A DNA stretch of 64,000 nucleotides from Vibrio nitrifigilis (GTDB lineage Bacteria > Pseudomonadota > Gammaproteobacteria > Enterobacterales > Vibrionaceae), in NCBI RefSeq assembly GCF_015686695.1, contig NZ_JADPMR010000004.1:744001-808000 (forward strand), read 5' to 3'. The notes below the pieces were generated by a model. That model made no database searches, was not told the DNA's origin, and saw only the letters and a list, made by a program, of their open reading frames with translations. Position numbers and translations under genes: made by a program. Shown here one piece after another: positions 31,837-40,720 of the stretch; the stretch's first letter is position 1; each line of letters opens with the position of its first letter.

Positions 31837-32307
31837 TCACGGCAACTTATGATCAAAACATTGCCTAGTCACTAACCCCCAACGAGGGCATTGATACTGG
31901 TCTTCGCTGTAATGGCCAGCAGTATACTCGTTTACGACGCGACGCCAAAATTTCGTTGCATGTTCAGCGCCTTCTACCTGCTTTATTTCCCACTTTCCAC
32001 GCAGCATTTCAAACAATAATGACGCAAACTGCCGCCCTGTTTGTTGCTGACGAAAAACAGGAGCCACATAAAAATCACAAATATCAAAGTGATCGCGAGC
32101 AATATGCTCAATAGCCGCGTGGCCTGCAGGTAAGTCATCGATATAACAAAGATAGCCCATGACATCCCCACCCAGCTGAGTGTCTAAAGGAAAAAGCCCA
32201 TTTTTATCAGGTTTTTTGCCCATAATTAACGAAAACTCAGCTTCATACGCTTGTGCTAGGTTGGTATATACATGGATATTATCACTCGTGACTTTAACTA
32301 ATCGCAT
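31837..32307 (-). CDS. GNAT N-acetyltransferase
   Basis: 156 residues from the ATG at 32307 (MRLVKVTSDNIHVYTNL), with GAGGATGGA upstream; a longer start at 32346 is less likely. Mid-domain GYLCYIDDLPAGHAAIEHI and ICDFYVAPVFRQQQTGRQFASLLFEML, where the acetyl-CoA loop R-Q-Q-Q-T-G-R is degenerate, then FWRRVVNEYT. Acceptor unknown. Confidence 0.75.
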   Translation of the reverse strand: MRLVKVTSDNIHVYTNLAQAYEAEFSLIMGKKPDKNGLFPLDTQLGGDVMGYLCYIDDLPAGHAAIEHIARDHFDICDFYVAPVFRQQQTGRQFASLLFEMLRGKWEIKQVEGAEHATKFWRRVVNEYTAGHYSEDQYQCPRWGLVTRQCFDHKLP

Positions 32308-32407
32308 TCCATCCTCATTGCCATCAATATTAAAAACGCAGCTCATCTAGCTGCGTGATATTGTCAACGAAATAGCTTTTGCACTTCAAGCAATTATTAT
32401 TGATTTG

Positions 32408-32896
32408 CTAGGCATGGAGAATATAGCGACGAATAGTCCCCACGTCTGGGTGTTCAACATCGTTTATCCATCGGCCACCACAATGTTCGATGACGTGAAT
32501 CGATGGATGGTTATCCGCACAGCAAGTCACGATATAGGAAGAGAGGTTTCCATGGCCTTTTAGCCACGCGAGCATAAATTGGGCAACCCCACGATTACGA
32601 GCACTTGGACGAGTTTCATAACCAACGTGACCAATGGAGTGTACTATGGTCTCGTTTTCACCAATACGCTCACGTATCGTGCCAACAATGTTGCCAGAAT
32701 CAATACAAAAATAGGTTTTACACGGTACTCGATGTTGAGGAATGCAATCCTGATTACTTTCAATCAACACATCCTCTAAGAACTCCCCCGGAGAGCGATC
32801 TTTGTCTGTGTAGCGCACTAATCCATTAGCCGCACATTCTTGCATATATTCATCCAACTCAAGTAACCAGTCTGCACTGGCTTCAACCATATACAT
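32408..32896 (-). CDS. GNAT N-acetyltransferase
   Basis: 162 residues from the ATG at 32896, preceded by AGGAG; a GTG nine bases upstream is possible. HVGYETRPSARNRGVAQFMLAW contains the acetyl-CoA binding R/N-x-G-x-A loop; NHPSIHVIEHCGGRW is the typical final helix-turn. The layout (TIGHVGYEVRPSxRxxGxA) is that of the YitI/predicted acetyltransferase group. Confidence 0.8.
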   Translation of the reverse strand: MYMVEASADWLLELDEYMQECAANGLVRYTDKDRSPGEFLEDVLIESNQDCIPQHRVPCKTYFCIDSGNIVGTIRERIGENETIVHSIGHVGYETRPSARNRGVAQFMLAWLKGHGNLSSYIVTCCADNHPSIHVIEHCGGRWINDVEHPDVGTIRRYILHA

Positions 32897-32958
32897 ACCT
32901 AACACTCCTACAACCGCTTTCCATCGCTTGAATCACCGCTACCTATTGCACCACCGCG

Positions 32959-33489
32959 TTAACCTTGCGCTTCAGGTACAATCAAAGGCAAATCTGTCAC
33001 ACCATAATCAAGGCCAAACTGACTTAACACACAAGTCAATTGCCCTCGATGGTGCGTTTGATGATTTCCCCAATGTAATAAAAATTCGTTCACAGTTAAA
33101 GTTACTGTGACCGCATTTTCAGTAACATAAGTGAGACTTTTTTGACAATCCTCCGGTGTCAAACAGTGGCTAAAATCAACAATCAAGTGATCAATACTCT
33201 CGCGAATCCCTACCAAATTATCTAAATCCGTTTCAGGCCAATTGACTTCGTCAAGTTCTAAACTCTGTAGTGATTTTTCAGTAATGATGATGTGGTTATC
33301 GGCAAGTCGCTGCAGCATCAAACGATCCGTAACAATCATATGATTCCACATGTCAAAAATAGACGAGAAATAAGAACGTGTATCGCGATTGAGTTGGGCT
33401 TGTGATAACGAGCGGCAGGTCGACAGCAGCTGTAAATTCATACGCTGATTATAGCGAGCAATAATCTTAAAATTCGAAGCAACGTCCAT
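32959..33489 (-). CDS. DinB/DUF1572-family four-helix protein
   Basis: 176 residues from the ATG at 33489 with AGGAGCAGAT upstream. DinB-like metal-binding bundle: FKIIARYNQRMN, first His in DMWNHMIVTDRL and the His pair in HWGNHQTHHRGQL. Members include thiol S-transferases such as bacillithiol transferase-like enzymes; the substrate here is not known. Confidence 0.83.
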   Translation of the reverse strand: MDVASNFKIIARYNQRMNLQLLSTCRSLSQAQLNRDTRSYFSSIFDMWNHMIVTDRLMLQRLADNHIIITEKSLQSLELDEVNWPETDLDNLVGIRESIDHLIVDFSHCLTPEDCQKSLTYVTENAVTVTLTVNEFLLHWGNHQTHHRGQLTCVLSQFGLDYGVTDLPLIVPEAQG

Positions 33490-33537
33490 ATCTGCTCCTA
33501 GATAGCAGTGAATGAGTGTCACTATACTCCTGAACAA

Positions 33538-34022
33538 TCAAGGTTTTGTGACGCTTTAAAAATCAATGTCAAACAAATGCAAACGTCGCCACCTTCCTAG
33601 CTGCGACAATCTATGTGGCCAGTGCACTAAACCGAGTGAGCGGAGTTAGAACACGTGCTTAATGAAATATTACTCATAATTTCTACTTATAATCAACCAG
33701 TTAGTTTATTAAATGTGTATTCATCCCAGTTATACGACATCCCCCTTATCGACTCGGCATCTTTCGCGCCCGCCTGTCCCCCCAGACGCCTTCGTCCCCA
33801 TACGCAGCGCATCACAAAATATGGATTGTGACTTATCTCTACTATCAGGGTGATTTTGTGATTTCAGGATAGCCATTTGTCCAGATGACACAGAAATAAT
33901 CCTGTAATGGTGAATATCTTTGGATGTTTCACCAATGCAATCCCGCCCTCGCTACCGCACAATATTTACTGTACCTAATAACTAAAAAACTCTCATATTT
34001 CAATAAGATGAGGCATTACCCT
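33538..34022. other. Regulatory region of gudP-gudD
   Basis: About 480 noncoding bases. ATCACAAAAT (33811-33820) and its exact inverse ATTTTGTGAT (33853-33862) form a 10-bp repeat with centres 42 bases apart; TCACAA-N8-TTGTGA is nested in the first half. These look like operator halves for the glucarate regulator, which is not encoded nearby. No ORF seen. Confidence 0.5.
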
Positions 34023-35396
34023 ATGGAACAAGTAAAAGATCGTGCGGTGGCAACAACTGCCCAACCGACCCATGCTCGTTACTGGATTGTAGCGATGCTA
34101 TTTTTAATTACATCGGTTAACTACGGCGATAGAGCCACCCTATCTATCGTCGGAGATCCGATGTCACATGCCTTAGGACTGGATACGATAGCAATGGGCT
34201 ATATTTTCTCCGGATTTTCTTGGGCTTATGTTATCGGACAAATTCCTGGAGGATTGCTGCTAGACAAATTTGGCTCCAAACGCGTCTACCTTTTCTCTAT
34301 TATTACTTGGTCTATTTTCACTTTTGTCCAAGGTTTTATCGACTTATTCCCCGGCTCTTCCGTCATTAGCGTTTTGTTCTTATTACGCTTTATGGTCGGT
34401 ATTTGTGAATCTCCTGCTTTTCCAGGTAATAGCCGCATTGTCGCCGCTTGGTTCCCAGCCCAAGAACGTGGGACAGCTTCAGCAATTTTTAACGCAGCAC
34501 AGTACTTCGCCACTGTTATTTTCGCCCCTATCATGGGGTGGCTAACTCATGCGGTGGGTTGGAACCATGTGTTCTTCTTTATGGGCGGTGTCGGGTTAGT
34601 CTGCGCAGTTATCTGGCAAAAAGTGATTTATGCCCCTAAACAACACCCTAGTATTAACGATGCAGAACTCAAATACATCGAAGCTGGCGGTGCATTAACT
34701 AACTTAGATGCGCCTGAACAAAAAAATAAACCCGCAAACGTTCAACCTGAAGTGGTTGTCTCAAAAAAAGAAGCGATTAAAGATCTCATGTCATCTCGCA
34801 TGATGCTGGGTATTTATTTAGGTCAATACTGCATTAATGCCTTAACCTACTTCTTTATCACTTGGTTCCCTGTCTATTTGGTTCAGGCTCGCCATATGTC
34901 AATCCTAGAAGCCGGCTTTATTGCCGCTATTCCTGCCATCTGTGGTTTCCTTGGAGGAATTTCTGGCGGGATTATGTCGGACTTTTTACTATCCCGTGGC
35001 GTATCTCTTACATGGGCACGTAAAATCCCCATTATTGGTGGCATGTTGCTATCCACATCCATGGTGGCATGTAATTACATCGATACAGGTTGGATGGTGG
35101 TTGGCTTTATGGCACTTGCGTTCTTTGGCAAAGGTGTTGGTGCATTGGGTTGGGCTGTCATGTCAGATACCGCCCCAAAAGAAGTGGCAGGTTTAAGTGG
35201 CGGTATCTTTAACACAGTCGGTAACCTGTCCGGTATCGTCACGCCTATCGCGATCGGCTATATCATTGCCGCAACAGGATCATTTAATGGTGCGCTTATC
35301 TATGTCGGAATACATGCTTTAGTCGCCATTTTCAGTTACTTGGTCATCGTTGGCAAAATCGAACGTCTTAACTTATCTAGCTTGATTAAAGCATAG
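34023..35396 (+). CDS. gudP: Glucarate/galactarate MFS transporter
   Basis: 457 residues with 12 membrane segments; the anion:cation symporter branch of MFS. TSVNYGDRATLSIVG and GGLLLDKFGSKRV (loop 2-3) are near-identical to GudP/GarP in form, as is ESPAFPGNSRIVAAWFP. The ATG at 34023 (MEQVKDRAV) is preferred over an in-frame ATG at 34008 and a longer frame to 33924. First gene of a gudPD operon (16-base gap). Confidence 0.88.
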   Translation: MEQVKDRAVATTAQPTHARYWIVAMLFLITSVNYGDRATLSIVGDPMSHALGLDTIAMGYIFSGFSWAYVIGQIPGGLLLDKFGSKRVYLFSIITWSIFTFVQGFIDLFPGSSVISVLFLLRFMVGICESPAFPGNSRIVAAWFPAQERGTASAIFNAAQYFATVIFAPIMGWLTHAVGWNHVFFFMGGVGLVCAVIWQKVIYAPKQHPSINDAELKYIEAGGALTNLDAPEQKNKPANVQPEVVVSKKEAIKDLMSSRMMLGIYLGQYCINALTYFFITWFPVYLVQARHMSILEAGFIAAIPAICGFLGGISGGIMSDFLLSRGVSLTWARKIPIIGGMLLSTSMVACNYIDTGWMVVGFMALAFFGKGVGALGWAVMSDTAPKEVAGLSGGIFNTVGNLSGIVTPIAIGYIIAATGSFNGALIYVGIHALVAIFSYLVIVGKIERLNLSSLIKA

Positions 35397-35412
35397 GGGG
35401 CAGTGAATTCTT

Positions 35413-36744
35413 ATGAGTTACGAATATCCAACCATTACCCGTATCGAAGTCGTCCCCGTCGCCGGATTCGATAGTATGCTACTCAACATTGGCGGTGCCC
35501 ATGGCGCTATGTTTACCCGCAATATTGTGATTGTTCATGATAGTGCAGGTCACACTGGCTTGGGAGAAGCCCCTGGCGGTGAAGTGATTGAAAATACACT
35601 CAAGGAAATCGGCCAAACTTTGGTTGGTGAACCGATTGTCTATCTCAATAAACTCATTCACCGCACTCATTTTGCCCAGCAAGGTGACGATTATGAAACC
35701 TTCGGTAAAGGCGCATGGACATTTGAGTTACGAGTGAATGCCGTCGCAGCGATGGAGGCTGCTCTCCTTGATTTAATGGGACAGTTGCTGCAAGTTCCTG
35801 TTGCAGAATTGCTTGGCCCAGGAAAACAGCGTGACGCTGTCACTGTGCTCGGCTACTTATTCTTTATCGGGGACAGTCATAAAACGGAGATGCCTTATCC
35901 CGAAGAAAAGCCGGGACATCCGTGGTATCAAATTAGACGCCGCGAAGCGATGACACCGACTGCCATTGTTGAACAAGCTGCCGCAGCGAAAGATCGTTAT
36001 GGATTTAAGGATTTCAAACTAAAAGGCGGAGTTTTGCCTGGTGAAGAAGAAGTGCAATCGGTTGAATCACTGGCCAGTGCTTTCCCTGATGCACGAATTA
36101 CCATTGACCCTAATGGAGCGTGGTCGCTCGATGAAGCGATTAAACTGTGTAAACCGTTACGCAATGTTCTGGCTTATGCAGAAGATCCCTGCGGCGCAGA
36201 GCAAGGGTTTAGTGGCCGTGAGATATTGGCTGCGTTTCGCCGCGCAACCGGCCTACCGGTAGCAACCAATATGATTGCCACAAACTGGCGTGAACTGCAA
36301 AGCGCACTCATTCTAGATTCTATTGATATACCACTGGCCGACCCACACTTCTGGACCCTCTCTGGTGCCGTGCGGGTCGCATCATTGTGCAATGATTGGG
36401 GGTTAACTTGGGGCTGTCACTCTAACAATCACTTTGATATTTCACTGGCTATGTTTACCCAAGTTGGCGCAGCAGTACCGGGCAATCCAACCGCAATCGA
36501 TACTCACTGGATTTGGCAAGAAGGTCAGCATCTAACAAAAGATCCTCTGCAAATTGTACAAGGGAAAATTGAAGTGCCAGATAAACCGGGTCTGGGAATT
36601 GAACTAGACCGAGATGCACTGCAAAAAGCCCATCAACTATACAAACAGTTGCCAGGAGGCAAACGTGATGATGCGAAAGCCATGCAGTATTTAATCCCCG
36701 GCTGGGAATTTGATCGGAAACGACCGGCATTAGTTCGCCAATAA
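35413..36744 (+). CDS. gudD: Glucarate dehydratase
   Basis: 443 residues, enolase superfamily. Dehydrates D-glucarate to 5-keto-4-deoxyglucarate. KLKGG (catalytic Lys about 207), DPNGAW (Asp about 235), AEDPCG and SNNHFDIS (catalytic His about 339) match the known active site. ATNMIATNW has Asn where the closest GudD proteins often have Asp. No gene for the next steps (keto-deoxyglucarate aldolase or dehydratase) is in the window. Confidence 0.93.
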   Translation: MSYEYPTITRIEVVPVAGFDSMLLNIGGAHGAMFTRNIVIVHDSAGHTGLGEAPGGEVIENTLKEIGQTLVGEPIVYLNKLIHRTHFAQQGDDYETFGKGAWTFELRVNAVAAMEAALLDLMGQLLQVPVAELLGPGKQRDAVTVLGYLFFIGDSHKTEMPYPEEKPGHPWYQIRRREAMTPTAIVEQAAAAKDRYGFKDFKLKGGVLPGEEEVQSVESLASAFPDARITIDPNGAWSLDEAIKLCKPLRNVLAYAEDPCGAEQGFSGREILAAFRRATGLPVATNMIATNWRELQSALILDSIDIPLADPHFWTLSGAVRVASLCNDWGLTWGCHSNNHFDISLAMFTQVGAAVPGNPTAIDTHWIWQEGQHLTKDPLQIVQGKIEVPDKPGLGIELDRDALQKAHQLYKQLPGGKRDDAKAMQYLIPGWEFDRKRPALVRQ

Positions 36745-36765
36745 TCACACTTTGATATCAATATC

Positions 36766-36811
36766 CATCACCTTCAATCCACGTATCCATGACATTGAAG
36801 GTGATGTTTTT
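36766..36811 (+). terminator. Rho-independent terminator of gudPD
   Basis: 13-bp perfect stem (CATCACCTTCAAT with ATTGAAGGTGATG), 15-base loop, then TTTTTAG. Confidence 0.9.
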
Positions 36812-36815
36812 AGTA

Positions 36816-37364
36816 TTAACCCGTCACCACGCTCAATTTAGGCCAAACCTTCAACCACTGTTTTTTTGCAATTCGACTAAGAAACACCTCTTGTTGCCGA
36901 TTAGGGTTGTGGCTAATCGTCAAGTCAAATAGATGCTGTAAACCAAACGCACTACTCCATTCCAACGTGCCATCATCAGCTAACCGAACTGCGCATGCGG
37001 TTTCTTTTTCGGGCCAGTAATGCATCGCATCTAACGCATTGTCATAGGGCCTATCATGATTACGAAGATGCATACGTGCTTGATTTTTGACTTCCCAAGA
37101 GATATCAGGACATCTTTGTACCAAAGCGTTTTGAATGGTCAGGTCGGCTTCTTCACGTAAATCGTGAGACTGATAATAAATGACATCCACATCGTTTAAT
37201 GGCGTGGCTTGATGGAATCCATGCAGACGATCCCAAGCCAGATTTCGTACAAATCCAGCGGCTAACCAACTGTCGGGTAAATGAAGCTCACGATGCGCTT
37301 GCAATGCTTTCATTCTCTCTAGATCGTCTCGCATCCAAGCGTCAAGTTGTTGTTCAATATACAC
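36816..37364 (-). CDS. Nucleotidyltransferase-like protein (NTP_transf_6/DUF925)
   Basis: 182 residues. LAAGFVRNLAWDRLHGF, then NDVDVIYYQSHD with the D-x-D metal pair and SWEVKNQARMHLRNH, exactly the order in the DUF925 minimal nucleotidyltransferase family. Cellular substrate unknown. Confidence 0.85.
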   Translation of the reverse strand: MYIEQQLDAWMRDDLERMKALQAHRELHLPDSWLAAGFVRNLAWDRLHGFHQATPLNDVDVIYYQSHDLREEADLTIQNALVQRCPDISWEVKNQARMHLRNHDRPYDNALDAMHYWPEKETACAVRLADDGTLEWSSAFGLQHLFDLTISHNPNRQQEVFLSRIAKKQWLKVWPKLSVVTG

Positions 37365-37464
37365 AGTGTCCTTTCTCTTCTTTAAGTTAATGCATTCAGC
37401 ACTTGGTTTTACTATGTGGTGGTGCGATAATGCCGCCGCAATTTTTCAACCCATAGGGTTAGTT

Positions 37465-37704
37465 ATGAAACTTCTCGTTCGCAATCTAGCGCGCACTACA
37501 ACCGAACACGATATTCGTGTCCTTTTCACTGAACATGGCAAAGTGACTCATTGTAACTTGGTATTAGACCAAGAAACAGGTGAATCAAAAGGCTTTGGTT
37601 TTGTTGAAATGCCAAACGAAGATGAAGCAGAGAACGCCGTTAAAGCGTTAAACCTTGCTCGTGTTGATAAAAGCAAAATTCGCGTAAAACACGCTCAGCA
37701 ATAA
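37465..37704 (+). CDS. RRM-domain RNA-binding protein
   Basis: 79 residues, one RRM. RNP2 is KLLVRNLA at the start (residues 2-9) and RNP1 is KGFGFVEM (about 44). Small Vibrio/Shewanella-type cold- or stress-linked RRM proteins have this form. The ATG at 37465 with AGGGTTAGTT is chosen over a 33-residue upstream extension. Own terminator follows. Confidence 0.9.
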   Translation: MKLLVRNLARTTTEHDIRVLFTEHGKVTHCNLVLDQETGESKGFGFVEMPNEDEAENAVKALNLARVDKSKIRVKHAQQ

Positions 37705-37722
37705 TTGCGTTAAGTGTTCAGT

Positions 37723-37748
37723 GAAAGCCAGCGTTATGCTGGCTTTTC
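37723..37748 (+). terminator. Terminator of the RRM gene
   Basis: GAAAGCCAGC/GCTGGCTTTTC, about 10-bp stem and GTTAT loop, ending in TTTTC. Confidence 0.8.
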
Positions 37749-37811
37749 AGTATCTAGTGGAAGGTAATACCCATCATTTGGATATACGCGATTAGGGTGA
37801 TTTTGAAGTGA

Positions 37812-38237
37812 TTAAGCAATTGGGTATGTCATTTCCATGACCTTATTGACTTGACCTACTTGAGTGAATCCTTCTCTTTTGTACAGTGCGATGGCTGGAT
37901 TACTCGGAAAAACGCGCAAGTTAAGTGACGTCGCCCCATGTGTGACAGCGTAACTCTTAGCCCAACGAATCACTTGCTGCCCCAGCCCTTTATTTTGATA
38001 TAAGGCTTCGATTTGCAAATCACGTAAATAAATCACATCACCAGTGCGAGAAAAACGTACCACACCGACGCGTTGCTGATGATCAAAAATTTCGTAGTTA
38101 TCGAAATGTTCCCACGTATTGTCGAACATCTCATCGTCCCAGTTAATCCCATACTGACGATAATATTGGCTCATGTTCGTGTGAGTGATCAGCTTGGCAT
38201 ACTGCTTATCTTTCGCCAACAAACATTCCATTCCCAC
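37812..38237 (-). CDS. GNAT N-acetyltransferase
   Basis: 141 residues from a GTG at 38237, seven bases after AGGAGG; an ATG two codons later is the alternative. IYLRDLQIEALYQNKGLGQQVIRW contains the Q/N-x-x-G-x-G acetyl-CoA loop, followed by LNLRVFPSNPAIALYKREGF. Longer open frame upstream is not used. Acceptor unknown. Confidence 0.82.
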   Translation of the reverse strand: MGMECLLAKDKQYAKLITHTNMSQYYRQYGINWDDEMFDNTWEHFDNYEIFDHQQRVGVVRFSRTGDVIYLRDLQIEALYQNKGLGQQVIRWAKSYAVTHGATSLNLRVFPSNPAIALYKREGFTQVGQVNKVMEMTYPIA

Positions 38238-38292
38238 TCGCTTTCCTCCTGTGCGATTTATCTTGTACTGAGCAAGTCGTATTGCCAACCAA

Positions 38293-38768
38293 CTACAGCC
38301 ACTTTTCCATTCGATATAACAACCACTGTTCACCGCTATTGTGATCTTTTGAGATCGACGATGATACCGTTTCAAACCCTAAACTCTGATAACACTGTAA
38401 TGCCGTCGTATTATGACTGAACACACCCAAGCTCAAATGCCGACATTGATGTTCTTGTTTAGCAAGTGTCATCAATGATTGCAACATCTGTTTGGCCAAT
38501 CCATTACCACGTGCATGCGGTGCGATAAACACTCGGCAGATTCGATAGCAGCCTTGCTCTAAATAATACAATTCGACAAAGCCTAGTTTAGCACCCTGAT
38601 GCATAAACAAATATGGAAACACTTGTTGTTGCGCACAATGTTGCTCAATTTGTTCATGCGTTAACGGAAATTGATAGCACGGCCACCCCAAAGGCGGTTT
38701 AGCTCTGCACTATCAATCCATTTGATTAACACCTTAAAATCTTGAGCAATAAAAGGGACCAGTTCCAT
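38293..38768 (-). pseudogene. GNAT N-acetyltransferase with a one-base frameshift
   Basis: ATG at 38768 opens MELVPFIAQDFKVLIKWI and ELNRLWGG, a typical N-terminus, then stops. In the -1 frame the protein resumes at PCYQFPLTHEQIEQHC, continuing through VFIAPHARGNGLAKQML (acetyl-CoA loop) and ALQCYQSLGFE to the stop at 38293. Total length needs exactly one extra base near 38678-38685 (GGTGGCCGTGC), giving about 158 residues. Real inactivation or a sequencing error. Confidence 0.75.
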
Positions 38769-38891
38769 TGATACACACTACTCCATACAAAACCATTGCT
38801 TTCATCTTGCACAACAAAGGTTTCACCATATCACAACCGATGGATAAATAACCAATTATCACGATTCTCTGACTTTTTATACGATAAAAAT

Positions 38892-38903
38892 ATGTTATAA
38901 CAT
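38892..38903. promoter_or_regulatory. Zur-like palindrome upstream of zevA
   Basis: ATGTTATAACAT is a perfect 12-bp palindrome 31-42 bases upstream of the start codon. The ATGTTATAaca core resembles the ends of gamma-proteobacterial Zur operators (GTTATAATATAAC-type). Its location on the likely -10 region fits repression by zinc. Confidence 0.5.
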
Positions 38904-38933
38904 TACGCACTAGCCACTAATGATAGATTTATT

Positions 38934-39599
38934 GTGCAAACCCATCGACCTTCAGTTCGTCGCATAAGCGCGTTATGTTTTGCTTTGTTCACCTCAGCTT
39001 GTCTTTCATTTCAAGTCCATGCCCATCCTCATTCCTGGGTAGATATGACGACGATCATCGAAGGAGATAAAAATGGCATTACTGGTTTCAAAAATATCTG
39101 GACCTTTGATGCAATGACAACCGCTTATCTATTTGATGGTGAAGACATGTCGCCAAAGCACCGCCAAACAACCCTAGATAAACTAGCGAATTCGATTCTG
39201 CACAATATGCTCTCAACGCACTATTTCACCTATTTCTATCACAATAAAACACCAATTCGCTATTTAACCGGGAAAGACCCAATCTTGACCACGGCGAAAG
39301 GTAAAGCGACCTACCGTTTTACACTACCGCTCACTAAACCCTACCCTTTAACCACCGATCCACTAAAATTTCTAATTTTTGATCCGACCTATTACGTTGA
39401 TATGTCTTGGAAAGGGCGCGATAACATTGTGTTATCACCTGAGCTAAAAAAATACTGTGATTTTAAGATAATCGAACCTCACCCGACGCCAAAACAGGTT
39501 GCTCGCGCCGCCGCAATTCCTATTGATGCCGACCCTGATGATACCTTAGGACAACTTTTCACCCAGAGCTTAACGCTCACATGTCACCCATCTCACTAA
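38934..39599 (+). CDS. zevA: DUF1007 periplasmic protein (ZevA-like)
   Basis: 221 residues, GTG start; signal peptide to about residue 30 (FALFTSACLSFQVHAHPHSW), mature protein begins with the HPHSWVDM metal-site-like motif common to DUF1007. GFKNIWTFDAMTTAYL and FDPTYYVDMSW are family landmarks. In Haemophilus influenzae the DUF1007+NicO pair ZevAB takes up zinc; here the same order is seen, with 18 bases between genes, so zinc uptake is the best guess (nickel or cobalt remain possible). Confidence 0.78.
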   Translation: MQTHRPSVRRISALCFALFTSACLSFQVHAHPHSWVDMTTIIEGDKNGITGFKNIWTFDAMTTAYLFDGEDMSPKHRQTTLDKLANSILHNMLSTHYFTYFYHNKTPIRYLTGKDPILTTAKGKATYRFTLPLTKPYPLTTDPLKFLIFDPTYYVDMSWKGRDNIVLSPELKKYCDFKIIEPHPTPKQVARAAAIPIDADPDDTLGQLFTQSLTLTCHPSH

Positions 39600-39617
39600 G
39601 TATCAAGGAGCGGCTCA

Positions 39618-40661
39618 GTGTCACATTCGCATCATCACCATCATTCTAATCCTGTGGATGCTCAAACCACCCAGCGCTATTTAACACCAGCACGTCTGGT
39701 GACTCTTGCGGTTGTGTTCGCGACATTAGGGGTGTTGTTACATCTTCTTTATCAGCTTTGGCCACAGATATTAATGTTTAGTATTCAATGGCAACGCAGT
39801 ACCGTAGATGAATTGAGCCAACTGATTTATTCCTCGGTAATGAATCAAAAAGCGATGTTTTCTCTTATCGAGATAAGCTTTTTATATGGTATTTTCCATT
39901 CAATTGGCCCCGGGCATGGCAAGTTAATTGTGAGCTCGTATCTATCGACTAACCCCACCAAAATTAACGCGAGTTTAGCGATCACTGTCATTTCGGCATT
40001 TGTGCAAGCAATCGTCGCCATTGCCATCGTCTCTTCGTTTTTGTTTGTAATGCATTTAACGATACGTCATGTCAATCACTTCGTTGGCCAGATATTTAAT
40101 GTCAGTTACCTAGGGGTATTGCTTATTGGCGTCGTGATTTTTTTCCAAGGTGCAAAATACTTTTGGCAGCATCGCGGCAAAACGCAGAGTCACCACACGC
40201 ATCACCATCATGATGAACATGAGCACCATCACATGAATGAAGAGGGAGTGTGTAGCTGTGGTCATAAACATACAGCGACGCCAACAGAGCTAAACCATGC
40301 AACCACGATGAAAGAATATATCGCGATTATCATGAGCATTGGTGTGCGCCCGTGCACAGGAGCAATTCTCGTGCTGTTTTTTGCAGAACTTGCCCATCAG
40401 TACTGGATTGGAATATTAAGCGCCTTACTCATGGCGGTAGGAACAGCCTGCACCACATCAACGATTGCGTTATTAACGGTATCAGGGCGTAAAGTCGTGC
40501 AACGATATATGCGTGATGAACATCAAAGTCACCCGTGGATAGCGCCTACGGTTAGGCTCATTTCAGGAGCGGCATTAGTCTTTGTTGCGTACGTGATGTT
40601 TCATCAAAGCGGTTTTGGCATTTCACCAGTCTTTAATGTCCACACAAAAGGCCCCTTTTAA
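39618..40661 (+). CDS. zevB: NicO-family metal transporter (ZevB-like)
   Basis: 347 residues with about six membrane segments. Begins MSHSHHHHHS and has a cytosolic His-rich loop (SHHTHHHHDEHEHHH, about 192-206) followed by CSCGHKH, all likely metal-binding. HSIGPGHGKLIVSSYL and GVRPCTGAILVLFFAE are NicO/RcnA signature segments. Partner of the DUF1007 protein just upstream; behind a Zur-like box, hence import rather than RcnA-type efflux is inferred. Confidence 0.82.
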   Translation: MSHSHHHHHSNPVDAQTTQRYLTPARLVTLAVVFATLGVLLHLLYQLWPQILMFSIQWQRSTVDELSQLIYSSVMNQKAMFSLIEISFLYGIFHSIGPGHGKLIVSSYLSTNPTKINASLAITVISAFVQAIVAIAIVSSFLFVMHLTIRHVNHFVGQIFNVSYLGVLLIGVVIFFQGAKYFWQHRGKTQSHHTHHHHDEHEHHHMNEEGVCSCGHKHTATPTELNHATTMKEYIAIIMSIGVRPCTGAILVLFFAELAHQYWIGILSALLMAVGTACTTSTIALLTVSGRKVVQRYMRDEHQSHPWIAPTVRLISGAALVFVAYVMFHQSGFGISPVFNVHTKGPF

Positions 40662-40676
40662 GCCTTCCACCTACAA

Positions 40677-40703
40677 TTAAGGGAAGCAATACGCTTCCCT
40701 TAA
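40677..40703. terminator. Bidirectional terminator between zevB and the signalling operon
   Basis: TTAAGGGAAGC/GCTTCCCTTAA, 11-bp perfect stem with AATAC loop, between two convergent genes. Confidence 0.75.
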
Positions 40704-40720
40704 TGACCTGAACTCCGTGC

